DNA of 64,000 bases from Colwellia sp. 75C3 (lineage in GTDB: Bacteria; Pseudomonadota; Gammaproteobacteria; Enterobacterales; Alteromonadaceae). Below, piece by piece: positions 18,819 to 28,823 of the stretch. The position numbers were made by a program, and so were the translations under genes. The DNA is taken from assembly GCF_002836255.1 (NCBI RefSeq), contig NZ_PJAU01000061.1, positions 300,601 to 364,600 of the forward strand, in the 5' to 3' direction. Each line of letters starts with the position of its first letter. The stretch's first letter is position 1. The notes beneath the pieces were generated by a model. That model did no database searches, had not been told where the DNA came from, and saw only the letters and a program-made list of their open reading frames with translations.

Positions 18819-19482
18819 TAGGGACAAAGCGGAAGCCAGCACCATAAGTTGTTTCAATTATATTGTTTTCAATATCGAGTGAACGAACTTTCTTTCGAAT
18901 ATTTTTGATATGACTATCAATTGCCCTATCTGATATGTTTCGTTCGTTCTTATAAGCAAGCGCTATTATTTGTTCTCTAGAGTAAATTCTACCTGGCTTT
19001 TGCATAAGTAGATCAAGTAATGAAAACTCTAAATTAGTTAACTTGGTTTCTTTCTTATTAAATTTTAAAAAGAAACCATTTTTATCTAATTGTAACCCCA
19101 ACGTTTCTTGATTATTACCTATACCTGAGCGCTTTAAAATGGCTTGAATACGAAGCATCAACTCTTTAGCGCTAAAAGGCTTACATACATAATCATCAAC
19201 ACCAGCTTGTAAACCAACAACTCTATCACTCTCTGTTTTTTTAGCGGTTAGCATAATAATTGGTATATTAGAAAATTCTCTGATTTCTTTACAGCACTGA
19301 AGGCCATCTTTAACTGGAAGCATTACATCTAAAAGAATAATATCAGGTAACTCCTGTTTTACCGTCTCAATAACCATTTCACCTGAATTTAAGACAATAG
19401 CTTTATAACCCTCACGGATAATGTACTTGGCAACTTGCGCTGCTATTTGTCTCTCATCTTCAACAACTAAAACTTTAATCAT
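18811..19482 (-). CDS. BaeR-like OmpR-family response regulator
   Basis: A 223-residue regulator. The receiver domain (1-115) has the acidic pair ED at 8-9, phosphoacceptor Asp52 (LLDVMLP) and the conserved Lys in CKPFS near 102. The C-terminal winged-helix domain (about 125-220) has TNLEFSLLDLL, GRIYSREQI, DRAIDSHIKNIRKK and YGAGFRF, with the DSHIKN motif typical of BaeR. It most likely pairs with the kinase at 15826. It overlaps the 3' end of the hydrolase gene. I infer that it binds the 11-bp direct-repeat boxes found upstream of surface genes in this region. No such box precedes its own start. Confidence 0.9.
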   Translation of the reverse strand: MIKVLVVEDERQIAAQVAKYIIREGYKAIVLNSGEMVIETVKQELPDIILLDVMLPVKDGLQCCKEIREFSNIPIIMLTAKKTESDRVVGLQAGVDDYVCKPFSAKELMLRIQAILKRSGIGNNQETLGLQLDKNGFFLKFNKKETKLTNLEFSLLDLLMQKPGRIYSREQIIALAYKNERNISDRAIDSHIKNIRKKVRSLDIENNIIETTYGAGFRFVPIS

Positions 19483-19672
19483 AATCTTCTATTTCAATAT
19501 CCTTTTCTGAACTATTTCGGAATGAAAATCATCTTTATATATAAAGTATCTACATACATTTAAACATTATCACCCCCAAAAATCTTTGTTTATGTACTTA
19601 AAGTTTACTAATAGTTTTTCTGTAGATTAAATTAGTGAAATTACAGAGAATATTATTAAATATAATAAACTT

Positions 19673-19780
19673 ATAAAATGTATCTCTTCCTAAGTGGCAG
19701 AGATACATTTTATATTGAGTAGGTCTTAAAATTAATATTCAACACTTATCATTATCTGTAAAACGATGTATTTTAAGACC
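19673..19780. repeat. Two adjacent inverted repeats in a 580-bp gene-free gap
   Basis: ATAAAATGTATCTCT (19673-19687) pairs perfectly with AGAGATACATTTTAT (19699-19713) around an 11-base loop. Just after, GGTCTTAAAAT (19722-19732) pairs with ATTTTAAGACC (19770-19780). They lie between the divergent response regulator and TetR genes, so they do not end either transcript. A C-rich tract (CCCCCCTCCCCCC) follows near 19800. The function is unknown; a small RNA end or MITE remnant is possible. Confidence 0.6.
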
Positions 19781-20060
19781 ATAAATGATTGCAAAAATTG
19801 CCCCCCTCCCCCCACACTTTAACCACGTCACAGTTGTCTGCACCACTAGATTAAAATTTTATTCTTTGAACTTTTATAATACTTATTTCGTAACCAAATT
19901 GCTAATTGGGTCTCACTTTTAATTAATCATAACCAGACTTTTGATTAATTTTTTTTCTAGTCAATTTTTCAATAAAAGGTATTATTTAATCACAGGATTA
20001 AATAATACCTCTACACTTAATAAACTAGTGTTTCTGATATAAATAAAAAGGATATAGGGA

Positions 20061-20708
20061 ATGAATAAAGTAGGCAGGCCTTTAAAAGACGATAATGTTG
20101 CTCGGCAATTATTAATTAATGCTGCCCGTAAGATGTTTATTAAAAAAGCTTACGATAAGGTTAGCATCAGAGAATTAGCTAATACTGCTGGCGTGAACTC
20201 AGCCATGATTAAATATTATTTCCACAATAAAGAAGGCTTGTATAAGGCCATGGTAAAGGAAGTTACGGCTCAGGTTATGACTAATTTCATGCATCACCTT
20301 AAGAGTTCAAATTTAAATAATTTAGAAGACTTTTTTCGTAGTTTTGTAGAAGTGATAAAACAGTCCCCTGAGTTTCCCATACTACTTCTTAAGGAAGTGA
20401 TGCTAAACCAAGGTGTATGTAAGAATTACTTTATTAATACAATGGGTACAGACCATTTAAAAATATTTGATATGGTTTTTACACGATTTAAACAAGCAGG
20501 AAAGCTGAGAGAAGATGTTGACCCCATACAATTTAGAATTTCTTTAATGGGGCTTATTATGTTTCCTTGGTATACAAGAGACTTAATGGGGGAGATGGAA
20601 GGAATTAAATATGACGATGAATTTCTTGAAAAAATGATAGTGCATAATACTCGCTTAATTGAATGTGGTTTCTTTGTGCAAGATACTAATGGAGAAAGTA
20701 ATGTTTAG
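20061..20708 (+). CDS. TetR-family regulator of the RND operon
   Basis: A 215-residue protein. The N-terminal helix-turn-helix spans about residues 12-60, with SIRELANTAGVNSAMIKYYFHNKEGLY. The ligand-binding C-terminal half has a CerR/TetR_C-like look (LMGLIMFPWYTRDLM). The start ATG has AAAAGGATATAGGGA upstream. Its stop overlaps the start of the fusion-protein gene by 8 bp, so it is the first gene of an efflux operon and probably controls it. Confidence 0.9.
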   Translation: MNKVGRPLKDDNVARQLLINAARKMFIKKAYDKVSIRELANTAGVNSAMIKYYFHNKEGLYKAMVKEVTAQVMTNFMHHLKSSNLNNLEDFFRSFVEVIKQSPEFPILLLKEVMLNQGVCKNYFINTMGTDHLKIFDMVFTRFKQAGKLREDVDPIQFRISLMGLIMFPWYTRDLMGEMEGIKYDDEFLEKMIVHNTRLIECGFFVQDTNGESNV

Positions 20709-22032
20709 TAAGATATTAGCAACTAGTCAACGTCGCTGGTTGTTAATCCTTCCATTTATCGGCTTTCTCATTTTAATAATCATGGTTAAATTAAAGCCAG
20801 CTCCCCAATTAAAGAAAGACATTATATTTTCCCCTTTGGTGGAAATAGAAAAGGCTGAAATTCGTAAGTTGACAATGTCTATAACTGGTTATGGTCGTGC
20901 GCATGCAAAAAAAAGTTGGCAAGCATTATCGGAAGTTACTGGTCGAGTTATCTATCGCCACCCTAACCTTGAAGAAGGAAATATGCTGAGGACTGGTACT
21001 GTAGCTTTTAAAATTGATCCTGTTGATTATCAATTAAAATTAGCACAAGCAAAATTTGATCTGAATTCAGCTATTGCTGACGCCGATAGAATAGCATTGA
21101 AGGAAAATAAACAAACCTTATCTCTTGAATTAAGTATAAATCGTCTGAGAATTATTGAAAAAGAATATAAACGAAAGAAAGGCTTACTGAAAAGTGCCTC
21201 TATCTCACAATCTTCAGTTGATAAAGAGCAAAGTAATGTATTTGATCAGCAGGAAAAAGTCCTAGAGTTAGAAACAAGTTTAAAATTAATTCCCAATGAT
21301 ATCGATGTTGCGCAGGCCCGAATTCAAGTGAATCAATCTCGTGTTCAAGAAGCAAAACGAAAGCTGGATAAAACCCAAATTAACATTCCATTTAATGCGC
21401 GTATTACTCAAGTTAACGCTGTAATGGATCAAGTCATAAATAAGCAATCTATCTTATTACAGGCGGATCATATAGGCACTATGGAAGTAGATGCACAGTT
21501 TGCAATAACAGATATCAAACAACTTTTTCGTCAATCCATTTCCTCTTCATTATTACAAGGTAATGAATTTCCTGATATAAAACGCCTGAAGCTTCAAACG
21601 AAAATTAGACTTTATTCCGGTGATGACATTTTAGAGTGGCCAGGAAAAGTGACACGCGTTTCTGACAGTATAGATCCACAAGGAAATACCGTAGGTTTAA
21701 CCGTAGAAATAAAAAACGATTGGAAGAACATGGACCATATTAACGACAGTCCAGTGGTGAAAGATATGTTTTTAGAAGTTCAGATAATGGGGGATGAAAA
21801 ACAAATACTTAGTGTGCCCACTGAGGCAATTCATGGGGGGTCTATTTATATTGTTGAAGGTGATACGTTAAAGATAAAACCAGTAAACCCTTTATTTGAA
21901 TCGGGTCGTTATACTGCAATAGATGCAAGTCTTGAAAATACTATCTCAGTAAATGATTTGATTGTTATAACTGATCTTTTACCTGCAATTGAAAACATGA
22001 CCGTTAGAACAGTAATGGGGCAATCAAAATGA
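20701..22032 (+). CDS. RND efflux membrane fusion protein (HlyD/AcrA family)
   Basis: A 443-residue periplasmic adaptor from the ATG at 20701, chosen because GGAGAAAGTA precedes it; an earlier in-frame ATG at 20659 lies inside the TetR gene. An N-terminal membrane anchor (about residues 9-31) is followed by a lipoyl-like half-motif, a coiled-coil hairpin (about 110-225) and beta-barrel domains. It bridges the inner-membrane permease to an outer-membrane channel. It overlaps the permease start (ATGA). No outer-membrane factor gene is present, so a TolC encoded elsewhere is presumably used. Confidence 0.92.
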   Translation: MFSKILATSQRRWLLILPFIGFLILIIMVKLKPAPQLKKDIIFSPLVEIEKAEIRKLTMSITGYGRAHAKKSWQALSEVTGRVIYRHPNLEEGNMLRTGTVAFKIDPVDYQLKLAQAKFDLNSAIADADRIALKENKQTLSLELSINRLRIIEKEYKRKKGLLKSASISQSSVDKEQSNVFDQQEKVLELETSLKLIPNDIDVAQARIQVNQSRVQEAKRKLDKTQINIPFNARITQVNAVMDQVINKQSILLQADHIGTMEVDAQFAITDIKQLFRQSISSSLLQGNEFPDIKRLKLQTKIRLYSGDDILEWPGKVTRVSDSIDPQGNTVGLTVEIKNDWKNMDHINDSPVVKDMFLEVQIMGDEKQILSVPTEAIHGGSIYIVEGDTLKIKPVNPLFESGRYTAIDASLENTISVNDLIVITDLLPAIENMTVRTVMGQSK

Positions 22033-25000
22033 TAACTTTTTTTGCTAAGCACCCTACTGCATCTAATCTGTTAATGTTGATTATTATCATAGCAGGATTA
22101 GTTAGTTTACCTAATTTAAACCGAGAAACATTCCCTGAAGTTAAAACGAATAAAATTAAAGCCTCAGTAGTTTATCCCGGTGCTAACACCGAAGAAATAG
22201 AACAAACTTTGTGTTTACCAATGGAAGAAGCAGCTAACAATGTAAGTGATGTTGAAAAAGTTATTTGTGAAGCTAGGGAAGGCATAGCAACCCTAACAGT
22301 AAAAATATTAGAAGGGAGTAATGTTTCTCAAGCACTCATCGATGTAAAAACAGAGGTTGATGCGATCGAGAGTTTCCCAGAATTAGCTGAAAAACCAATA
22401 GTAAGAGAGTTAGGACAAGTTCAACATTTAATTTCATTAGCTATAACAGCCGATATAGCTGACTTTAAACTAAAAGAATATGCAGAGATAATAAAAAGAA
22501 ATCTAAAAAAAGAACAGGGTATCTCCATTGTAAATATTAGAGGTTTTTCAGATCATCAACTGAAAGTTGAACTTTCACAATACAAATTAAGACAATATGG
22601 CCTGACTGTGAGCGATGTTGCTCGTTTAATCAAGCGCCAAAATATTAAACTACCCAGTGGAGATATTACCTCTGAGGGTAAAACTATTTTGATTCGTTTT
22701 GATCAGCAACAACTTGATGCAAAATCATTAGGGAATTTGGGAATTAAAAGCACTACATCTGGTTCTCAATTAAAACTGAAAGAACTTGCAAATATTACAG
22801 AAGGGTTTGAACTAGAAGAGGAGAAAATTTTATTTGATGGTAAACGCGCAGCAATCATTGATATCAAAAAAAACACAAACCAAGATTCAATTAATTTAGT
22901 TGAAGTGGTAAAGGCATTTACTAGCAAAGCACAAATAATTGCTCCAGAAGGGGTTTCCTTAGTATTAACTCAAGACAGCGCACAAATTGTTAAAGGTCGA
23001 CTGAGCATGTTATTCGGCAATGCTTGGCAAGGTTTTATATTAGTTTTCTTTGTAATGTGGTTGTTTTTTTCAATACGTTATTCCTTCTGGGTATCTATGG
23101 GGTTACCCGTATCTTTCCTAGGTGCTTTGGCATTAATGGCTCTGATGGGGGTCAGCATTAATATGATATCAACCGTCGCATTATTAATGGCAATTGGCCT
23201 TTTGATGGATGACGCAATTGTTATTGCTGAAAGTATAGCTGCTCATGTTGATAAAGAAGGCAACATAAATGAAGGTGCTATAAAAGGGGTGAAATTAGTT
23301 GCAGGGGGAGTATTTTCTTCATTTTTAACAACGTTTGTCGTATTTGTCGGTCTCGCTTTTATCAACGGTGATGTTGGACAAGTATTAAAAGACATACCTC
23401 TTGTATTAATAGCAACAATGTTTGTCAGTGTTGTTGAAGCATTTTATATTCTGCCAAACCATCTAATTCACTCTTTACGTAAAGATAAAAATTCCCCTAA
23501 AAATGAATTTACTTTCAAGCAGGCGTTTAACAAAAGGTTTGAATACGTTCGTAATTCTGTATTGCCACGTTGGTGCGAAATCTGTATTAAAAACCGATAC
23601 TTTACCGTTGGCTTTGTGTTTGCTGTGTTTTTTGTATCCATTGCCCTAATGGCGGGAGGAATTCTTAAGTTTAAATCATTTCCTGATCTTGAAGGCGATT
23701 TAGTTGAAGTAAAGATTTTGCTGCCACCAAGCACCACCTTGGTTAAAACGGAGCAAGTGGTAGCTCATTATTTAACTCAATTAAATAAAATTAATGATGA
23801 GCTTACCCCAGAACAACCAGACAAAGTAGAACTAGTGCAACATACCACTGTTGAATTTAATCGTAATAGTGATGCTTTTGAGCAAGGCTCTCACTTAGCT
23901 ACTATCCGAGTTGACTTACTCACTGCGGAGTCTAGAAAGACCAAATTAGCTGATTTTATTTATAAATGGCGAGATGCTGTTGATGAAGTTCCTGGCATCT
24001 TATCTGTTTCATTCAAAGAACCTAAAATAGGTCCTGCTGGCAGAGCTATTGATATTCAATTGCACTCTTCAAATATTCATTCACTAATGAAAGCTGCTAC
24101 TAAAGTAAAAGAGGCCGTAAACAAATTTGATGGCGTATCAAATACCATGGATGACCTCCGCTTAGGTAAAGAAGAGTGGGTTGTTAAGTTACACCCAGGT
24201 GCTTTATCGCTTGGTGTTGATGGTACTTCGATTGCTAACCAACTGAGAGCAGCATTTTTAGGAGAAAAAGCTGAAGAAGTACAAAGAGGTAGCGATAATA
24301 TTGAAATTTATGTTCAGTTACAAAATAGTGATAAATCGAGTTTAAGACACCTAAAAAACTACCCCATCACTTTAAATGATGGAAGCCAGCGACCATTATC
24401 TTCTTTAGCAGAGTTTAGCCTAGAGCGGGGATTGACAAGAATAAATCGAGTTAATGGTGAACGAACCGTGACCGTCACTGCTGATATTAACCCTGAAATT
24501 GCTAATACATCCGAGATTATTTCTATGGTAAGAGATACTACAATTGATAATATTCTTCAAATGTATCCAGATATATCAGTTAGTTATGAGGGAGAAATAA
24601 AAAATGGCGCAGAAACAGGAAAATCTATGGGGCAAAAGTTTCTATTTGGGTTGATTGGAGTGTTTATCATTCTTAGTTTTCAATTTCGAAGTTATTTTGA
24701 ACCTATTATAGTAATGCTAGCAATACCATTAGCATTAATAGGCGTAGTATGGGGACACTTTCTTTTAGGCTATGATTTAGCAATGCCAAGTATGATCGGT
24801 TTTATTTCACTTGCTGGTATTGTGGTAAATGATTCGATATTACTAGTCGCCTATATCAAAAAACATCAGACAGAGGGAATGAATACACATCAGGCTGCTG
24901 TTTGCGCATCAAAAGAAAGGTTTAGAGCCATTTTTATAACTTCAGCAACTACCATAGCAGGTACTTTACCGTTGCTACTTGAAACCAACTTGCAAGCACA

Positions 25001-25133
25001 AGTAGTGCAACCCTTAGTTGTAAGTATTATATTCGGAATGTCAATATCAACACTTTTAATTTTATTAGTACTTCCCTCTATATATGTTTTATTAGAAGAT
25101 TTTGGTTTAACTTCTAAACATCATTTGAATTAA
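22029..25133 (+). CDS. RND-family efflux permease
   Basis: A 1034-residue inner-membrane transporter of usual AcrB-like length. A first membrane segment near residues 12-30 is followed by a large periplasmic loop, a membrane block at about 335-480 containing GLLMDDAIVIAES with the proton-relay aspartates in TM4, a second periplasmic loop, and a final membrane block from about 870. It exports drugs or lipophilic compounds with the adaptor encoded upstream. The stop codon lies inside the first unit of a 52-bp tandem duplication. Confidence 0.93.
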   Translation: MITFFAKHPTASNLLMLIIIIAGLVSLPNLNRETFPEVKTNKIKASVVYPGANTEEIEQTLCLPMEEAANNVSDVEKVICEAREGIATLTVKILEGSNVSQALIDVKTEVDAIESFPELAEKPIVRELGQVQHLISLAITADIADFKLKEYAEIIKRNLKKEQGISIVNIRGFSDHQLKVELSQYKLRQYGLTVSDVARLIKRQNIKLPSGDITSEGKTILIRFDQQQLDAKSLGNLGIKSTTSGSQLKLKELANITEGFELEEEKILFDGKRAAIIDIKKNTNQDSINLVEVVKAFTSKAQIIAPEGVSLVLTQDSAQIVKGRLSMLFGNAWQGFILVFFVMWLFFSIRYSFWVSMGLPVSFLGALALMALMGVSINMISTVALLMAIGLLMDDAIVIAESIAAHVDKEGNINEGAIKGVKLVAGGVFSSFLTTFVVFVGLAFINGDVGQVLKDIPLVLIATMFVSVVEAFYILPNHLIHSLRKDKNSPKNEFTFKQAFNKRFEYVRNSVLPRWCEICIKNRYFTVGFVFAVFFVSIALMAGGILKFKSFPDLEGDLVEVKILLPPSTTLVKTEQVVAHYLTQLNKINDELTPEQPDKVELVQHTTVEFNRNSDAFEQGSHLATIRVDLLTAESRKTKLADFIYKWRDAVDEVPGILSVSFKEPKIGPAGRAIDIQLHSSNIHSLMKAATKVKEAVNKFDGVSNTMDDLRLGKEEWVVKLHPGALSLGVDGTSIANQLRAAFLGEKAEEVQRGSDNIEIYVQLQNSDKSSLRHLKNYPITLNDGSQRPLSSLAEFSLERGLTRINRVNGERTVTVTADINPEIANTSEIISMVRDTTIDNILQMYPDISVSYEGEIKNGAETGKSMGQKFLFGLIGVFIILSFQFRSYFEPIIVMLAIPLALIGVVWGHFLLGYDLAMPSMIGFISLAGIVVNDSILLVAYIKKHQTEGMNTHQAAVCASKERFRAIFITSATTIAGTLPLLLETNLQAQVVQPLVVSIIFGMSISTLLILLVLPSIYVLLEDFGLTSKHHLN

Positions 25134-25233
25134 TTATCTAAAATAGGCTAAAAATAAGTTATATGAACTAAAACAATGAAGTTAATTATCTAAAATAGGC
25201 TAAAAATAAGTTATATGAACTAAAACAATGAAG
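25130..25233 (+). repeat. Perfect 52-bp tandem duplication at permease 3' end
   Basis: The unit beginning TTAATTATCTAAAATAGGCT occurs twice in a row, 25130-25181 and 25182-25233, and its first 8 bases start a third time. The first copy contains the permease TAA stop. The copies are identical, so the event looks recent. Confidence 0.95.
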
Positions 25234-25856
25234 TTAATTATTATGTTATTACATGCTAGATAATTTATATGGATTAAAGTAGCACTATCAAAAGAGTGAT
25301 TGATATCTTCGGATATTAAATTTTCGGCCATGCTGTAATACCGTCAAATGTCGAGATAGGAATGTTAACTTTATAATCAGAGAGCTGAATTAGTAATCAA
25401 GAGTATTATATGTCCTCAATACGAACAAATAAGTAAACCCTCTCGTGGTAATGGTGAATACACTACTAGTACTGTATTCACCTGACCGTTAACTATTTTC
25501 CTGTAGTGGCTGAATCAAATTGGCCAAAACCAGCCAAATTTCTACGGCGCTTTGTGCCCCAAAGTGAGATATAAACTGTAGAGTTAGTGCTTTAATGTTA
25601 TATTCTCAGGTGTTTCTAAGATGCACGTTTGTATTGTTTTCATACCAAACCTGAACAATAAAAGGTCTACAGTTGTTCCGGCTCTTCATGTGAATAGACA
25701 TACCTTGATCATTTTTTAAAAAGTTATCATTTAAATAGATAGAACTGAGCTGTGCATTGAGAACAAGATATTAAAGAAAACTTGTACAATTGGTTTTACA
25801 AGTTACCCATTTTTGAACAAGAAATCAGGCTTGTTAGCTGAATTGAGGTTTTTTAT

Positions 25857-26053
25857 ATTGCAGATCACTGTTTGTATGTCGCTAAAAAATCCAGTCGTAA
25901 TGCATGGGTAGGTCTAGCGAGAACACCTCATTATGCAGTAGATCAAGTAATGCACCATGTAAGTAAGAGTACAGTACAGCAAAACTTAATGAAGATAATG
26001 AGCTCCGCGTACAAATTTCTATTTCTAACAATCAGCTAATAAAGTGGGATTAA
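25857..26053 (+). pseudogene. 3' remnant of a GGDEF (diguanylate cyclase) gene
   Basis: The frame from 25857 reads IADHCLYVAKKSSRNAWVG, the conserved C-terminal helix of GGDEF domains (ADxALYxAKxxGRN). The frame runs on to 26039. A shift of frame near 25985 gives a more plausible tail, NELRVQISISNNQLIKWD, ending at 26053. No GGDEF catalytic motif or start is present upstream. The preceding gap 25234-25856 has no gene that I can see. Confidence 0.6.
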
Positions 26054-26191
26054 AGAAAAATAAAAACTTAATACCATAAAGTTGGTACTGATTTCGTATG
26101 TTAGAAACTATGCTTGTTACTTCATTACTTTTATTTTATTCTCATAACAAAAAAGTAGCTTATTGCCTTTATCTTTGAGAAACGTTACATA

Positions 26192-26722
26192 ATGAAAACT
26201 AAATTTAACTTACTGGAAACTCAAAATATAAAGGGAGTATTTAGTCAATCAGGCTTCACCTTAATAGAACTGGTTGTGGTTATAATCATATTAGGTATTT
26301 TAGCGGTGACGGCTTTGCCAAAATTTATTGATTTGCAAGAAGATGCAAACACCGCCACTTTACAAGCTGTTGAAGCTTCAATTAAAAGTGCAACGGCAAT
26401 GGTTTACGCTAAATCGGTGATAAAAGGTAATAACAATTTGACCGCTGGTGCTGGAGTAGTGGTGGATATTAATGGCACTGATTTATCCATTAAATATGGT
26501 TACCCACGAGCTAATTATTTACCAACATCAGCAAAAGGAAGTTGGGATGATTTGATTGAATTAGATAATGATGCTTTTTCAAGTACTATGGTTGGAGGTC
26601 ATTTTATTATCTATCTCGGAGATACACCACCTACTGAATTACATGATAAATGCATGCTTAGTTATAAACAAGTTGATGGCCCTACTACTCTACCTATAAT
26701 AACACTTAATGAATGTTCATAG
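26192..26722 (+). CDS. Type IV pilin-like protein (MSHA pilin type)
   Basis: A 176-residue prepilin. A 20-residue leader ends QSG, and processing before Phe gives FTLIELVVVIIILGILAVTALPKF, the class III signal with Glu5. The hydrophobic helix spans about residues 21-45 of the precursor. The C-terminal domain has two cysteines (CMLSYK and NEC) that could form the usual pilin disulfide loop. It resembles MshA major or minor pilins. No assembly genes are adjacent, so a system encoded elsewhere would be required. It stands alone with a gene-poor stretch upstream and pgm remnants downstream. Confidence 0.88.
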   Translation: MKTKFNLLETQNIKGVFSQSGFTLIELVVVIIILGILAVTALPKFIDLQEDANTATLQAVEASIKSATAMVYAKSVIKGNNNLTAGAGVVVDINGTDLSIKYGYPRANYLPTSAKGSWDDLIELDNDAFSSTMVGGHFIIYLGDTPPTELHDKCMLSYKQVDGPTTLPIITLNECS

Positions 26723-26787
26723 ATTTTACAGCGCAAGAGCCCTCAGAATGCCAGGATGGTCTTATCAACATTGATTAACCATTACAA

Positions 26788-27700
26788 CTATCTCTTCAAC
26801 TGAAAGATTGCTTTAACAATGCCTTGTGCTTCTTCAATAATTAGGGCCAAGTGCTCTTGATCTATAAAACCCTCAGCATAAATTTTATAAATTTATTCAG
26901 TACCCGATGGTCGAGCTGAAAAACAGCCATTTTCGGTAGTTACCTTAAGGCCATCTATAGCCGCGCCATTACCTGGAGCATGACTAAGCGATTAATGGCT
27001 AAGTCACTAGAGTGTAAATTAGCTAATACCTTTTTTTGCTCAGTAGAAGCAATGGCTTCAACGCGAACATAATAGAGTTCACTTAAACGCTGCACTAATG
27101 ACAAATAATGCTGATGAGAATCTTTTCATGTTTTGGCTAAGATCTCTGCTCCTAACAGTCCTAAAATAAAACCATCCTTATCCGTTGTCCAGCAAGAGCC
27201 ATTCATGCATCAAACCTTCCACAAACAACTTAAACCCTACAAGCACTTCACATATTGGTTTATTTAAATTCCCAATGACACGATCTATTAAAGATGAAGA
27301 TACTAGTGTTTTACCTATTTGAGGGCAGTCAGGCCACTGCCGATACGACATTAAATAATGGATTGCTACCGCCAAATAATGATTAAAGTTCATTAGTCCG
27401 CACTCTTAGTCACAATACCATGACCGTCAAAGTCAGGATCATTTCCAATGGCAATATCAAAGCTATCTTTTAATTTAATCAATCCCGACATTGCAAAAGG
27501 AGAGGAGCAATCCATTCAAATTCTTACGTCTTTATCAAAAGGCATAAAAGCAAAAGGCATTAAAGCAAAAGCAGCATCACCAACTGGATTAACTATTTCA
27601 TTGTTAAATCCATTTTTTTAGCTACCACTAGCCAATAGTGAATGCCTAACCTCCAAGAAGATCTACACCAATAGTTACGCCTGATTCTGCTATTTAATTC
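26788..27700 (-). pseudogene. pgm: Decayed phosphoglucomutase, C-terminal part only
   Basis: Fragments in several minus-strand frames follow phosphoglucomutase in order: ESGVTIGVDLLGG near 27690, DCSSPFAMSGLIKLKDSFDI and GNDPDFDGHGIVT near 27450, LMNFNHYLAVAIHYL and GKTLVSSSLIDRVIGNL near 27300, VGFKLFVEGL near 27220, and a C-terminal EHLALIIEEAQGIVK near 26830. Several stops and frameshifts break it. The N-terminal half with the catalytic serine is absent. It follows galM on the same strand, where an enzyme for glucose-1-phosphate would complete the Leloir pathway. Confidence 0.85.
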
Positions 27701-27791
27701 ATATCAATCACTTAATCTAATTTATTAACATAACATGGCATATTTCTTATTCTTTTTATGCTCAAATGAATGCTATCAACTCGATTTGTTT

Positions 27792-28823
27792 CTAAGTTAT
27801 TGATTCAAACTTATAGATGACTTTTCGTTGATATTGCTGACTTGGCTTCAAAATATTACTGGGAAAATGTCGATTATTTTCCGCATCTGTATAATTTTGA
27901 GCTTCTAAACACACGCCTTGATATGCGCTAAACGGGCCACTTAAGTAATACCCTGTATACAACTGAATTGCTGATTGATCGGTATATATAGATAAAGCAA
28001 TTTGATTTTTCAGTGAAGTAAGAATCGCTTTAGGTTGCTCAAACTTGGTGTTATCTAGGACAAAACAATGGTCGTAGCCATTTTTCGATGTAAGCGATTC
28101 ATCTTCAGTATTAAGCTGTCGTTCGCCAATAGAGACGGGCTCTCTAAAGTTATAATCTGTTTGTGATACCGAGATAATATTCCCTGTAGGGATATTATCT
28201 GTATTACTTTCAAGTATTGCCGAAGACATTATTTGTAAATAGAGTGATTGGCAGTCATCCTCTCCCAAATTAAAATAGGCATGGTTAGTCAAATTTACTG
28301 GAGTCGCTAAATCGGTATTGCCCAAGTACTCAATGCTGAGTTCATTATCCTCACTTAACTGATAAGTGATGGATAAATGTAGAGTGCCTGGAAAACCTTG
28401 GTCTCCATTGGGAGAAATTAGCAATAAAGTAGTTGACGTATTGGTGAGGCTTTCGCTGTCTATTTGCCAATAACGCAAAGCAAAATTATCAATGCCACCG
28501 TGTAAACAATTTTCACCATCATTTTGCGGTAACTGATATTGTTTACCATCTAGTTGAAATTTTCCTGCTGAGATCCGGTTACACACTCGGCCACAGGTTG
28601 CGCCTAAATAAAACTCATCATCTAGATACTCCTGCGCCGAAGCATAGCCCAGTATCATTTCCGTCGGCTTAGTGTTTACCGGAAACTTAATTGACTTAAT
28701 ACGAGCACCAAAATTGATGATTTCAACTGACATACCATGGTCATTGGTCAAAATAATTCTTTCCAATTGAGTTACCAACGTTGCTTCTGAATCTTCATTC
28801 AACTTTGTTGCTAATTGAGTCAT
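27792..28823 (-). CDS. galM: Aldose 1-epimerase (galactose mutarotase)
   Basis: A 343-residue enzyme interconverting alpha and beta galactose, the entry step of the Leloir pathway. I place the start at 28823, where ATG overlaps the galE stop by one base (TAATG); a longer frame to 28865 would run into galE. The family motifs NHAYFNL (catalytic histidine region) and CLEAQNYTDAEN (catalytic glutamate region) are present, and the length fits. It is probably co-translated with galE. A few codons past its end the dead phosphoglucomutase begins. Confidence 0.93.
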   Translation of the reverse strand: MTQLATKLNEDSEATLVTQLERIILTNDHGMSVEIINFGARIKSIKFPVNTKPTEMILGYASAQEYLDDEFYLGATCGRVCNRISAGKFQLDGKQYQLPQNDGENCLHGGIDNFALRYWQIDSESLTNTSTTLLLISPNGDQGFPGTLHLSITYQLSEDNELSIEYLGNTDLATPVNLTNHAYFNLGEDDCQSLYLQIMSSAILESNTDNIPTGNIISVSQTDYNFREPVSIGERQLNTEDESLTSKNGYDHCFVLDNTKFEQPKAILTSLKNQIALSIYTDQSAIQLYTGYYLSGPFSAYQGVCLEAQNYTDAENNRHFPSNILKPSQQYQRKVIYKFESIT

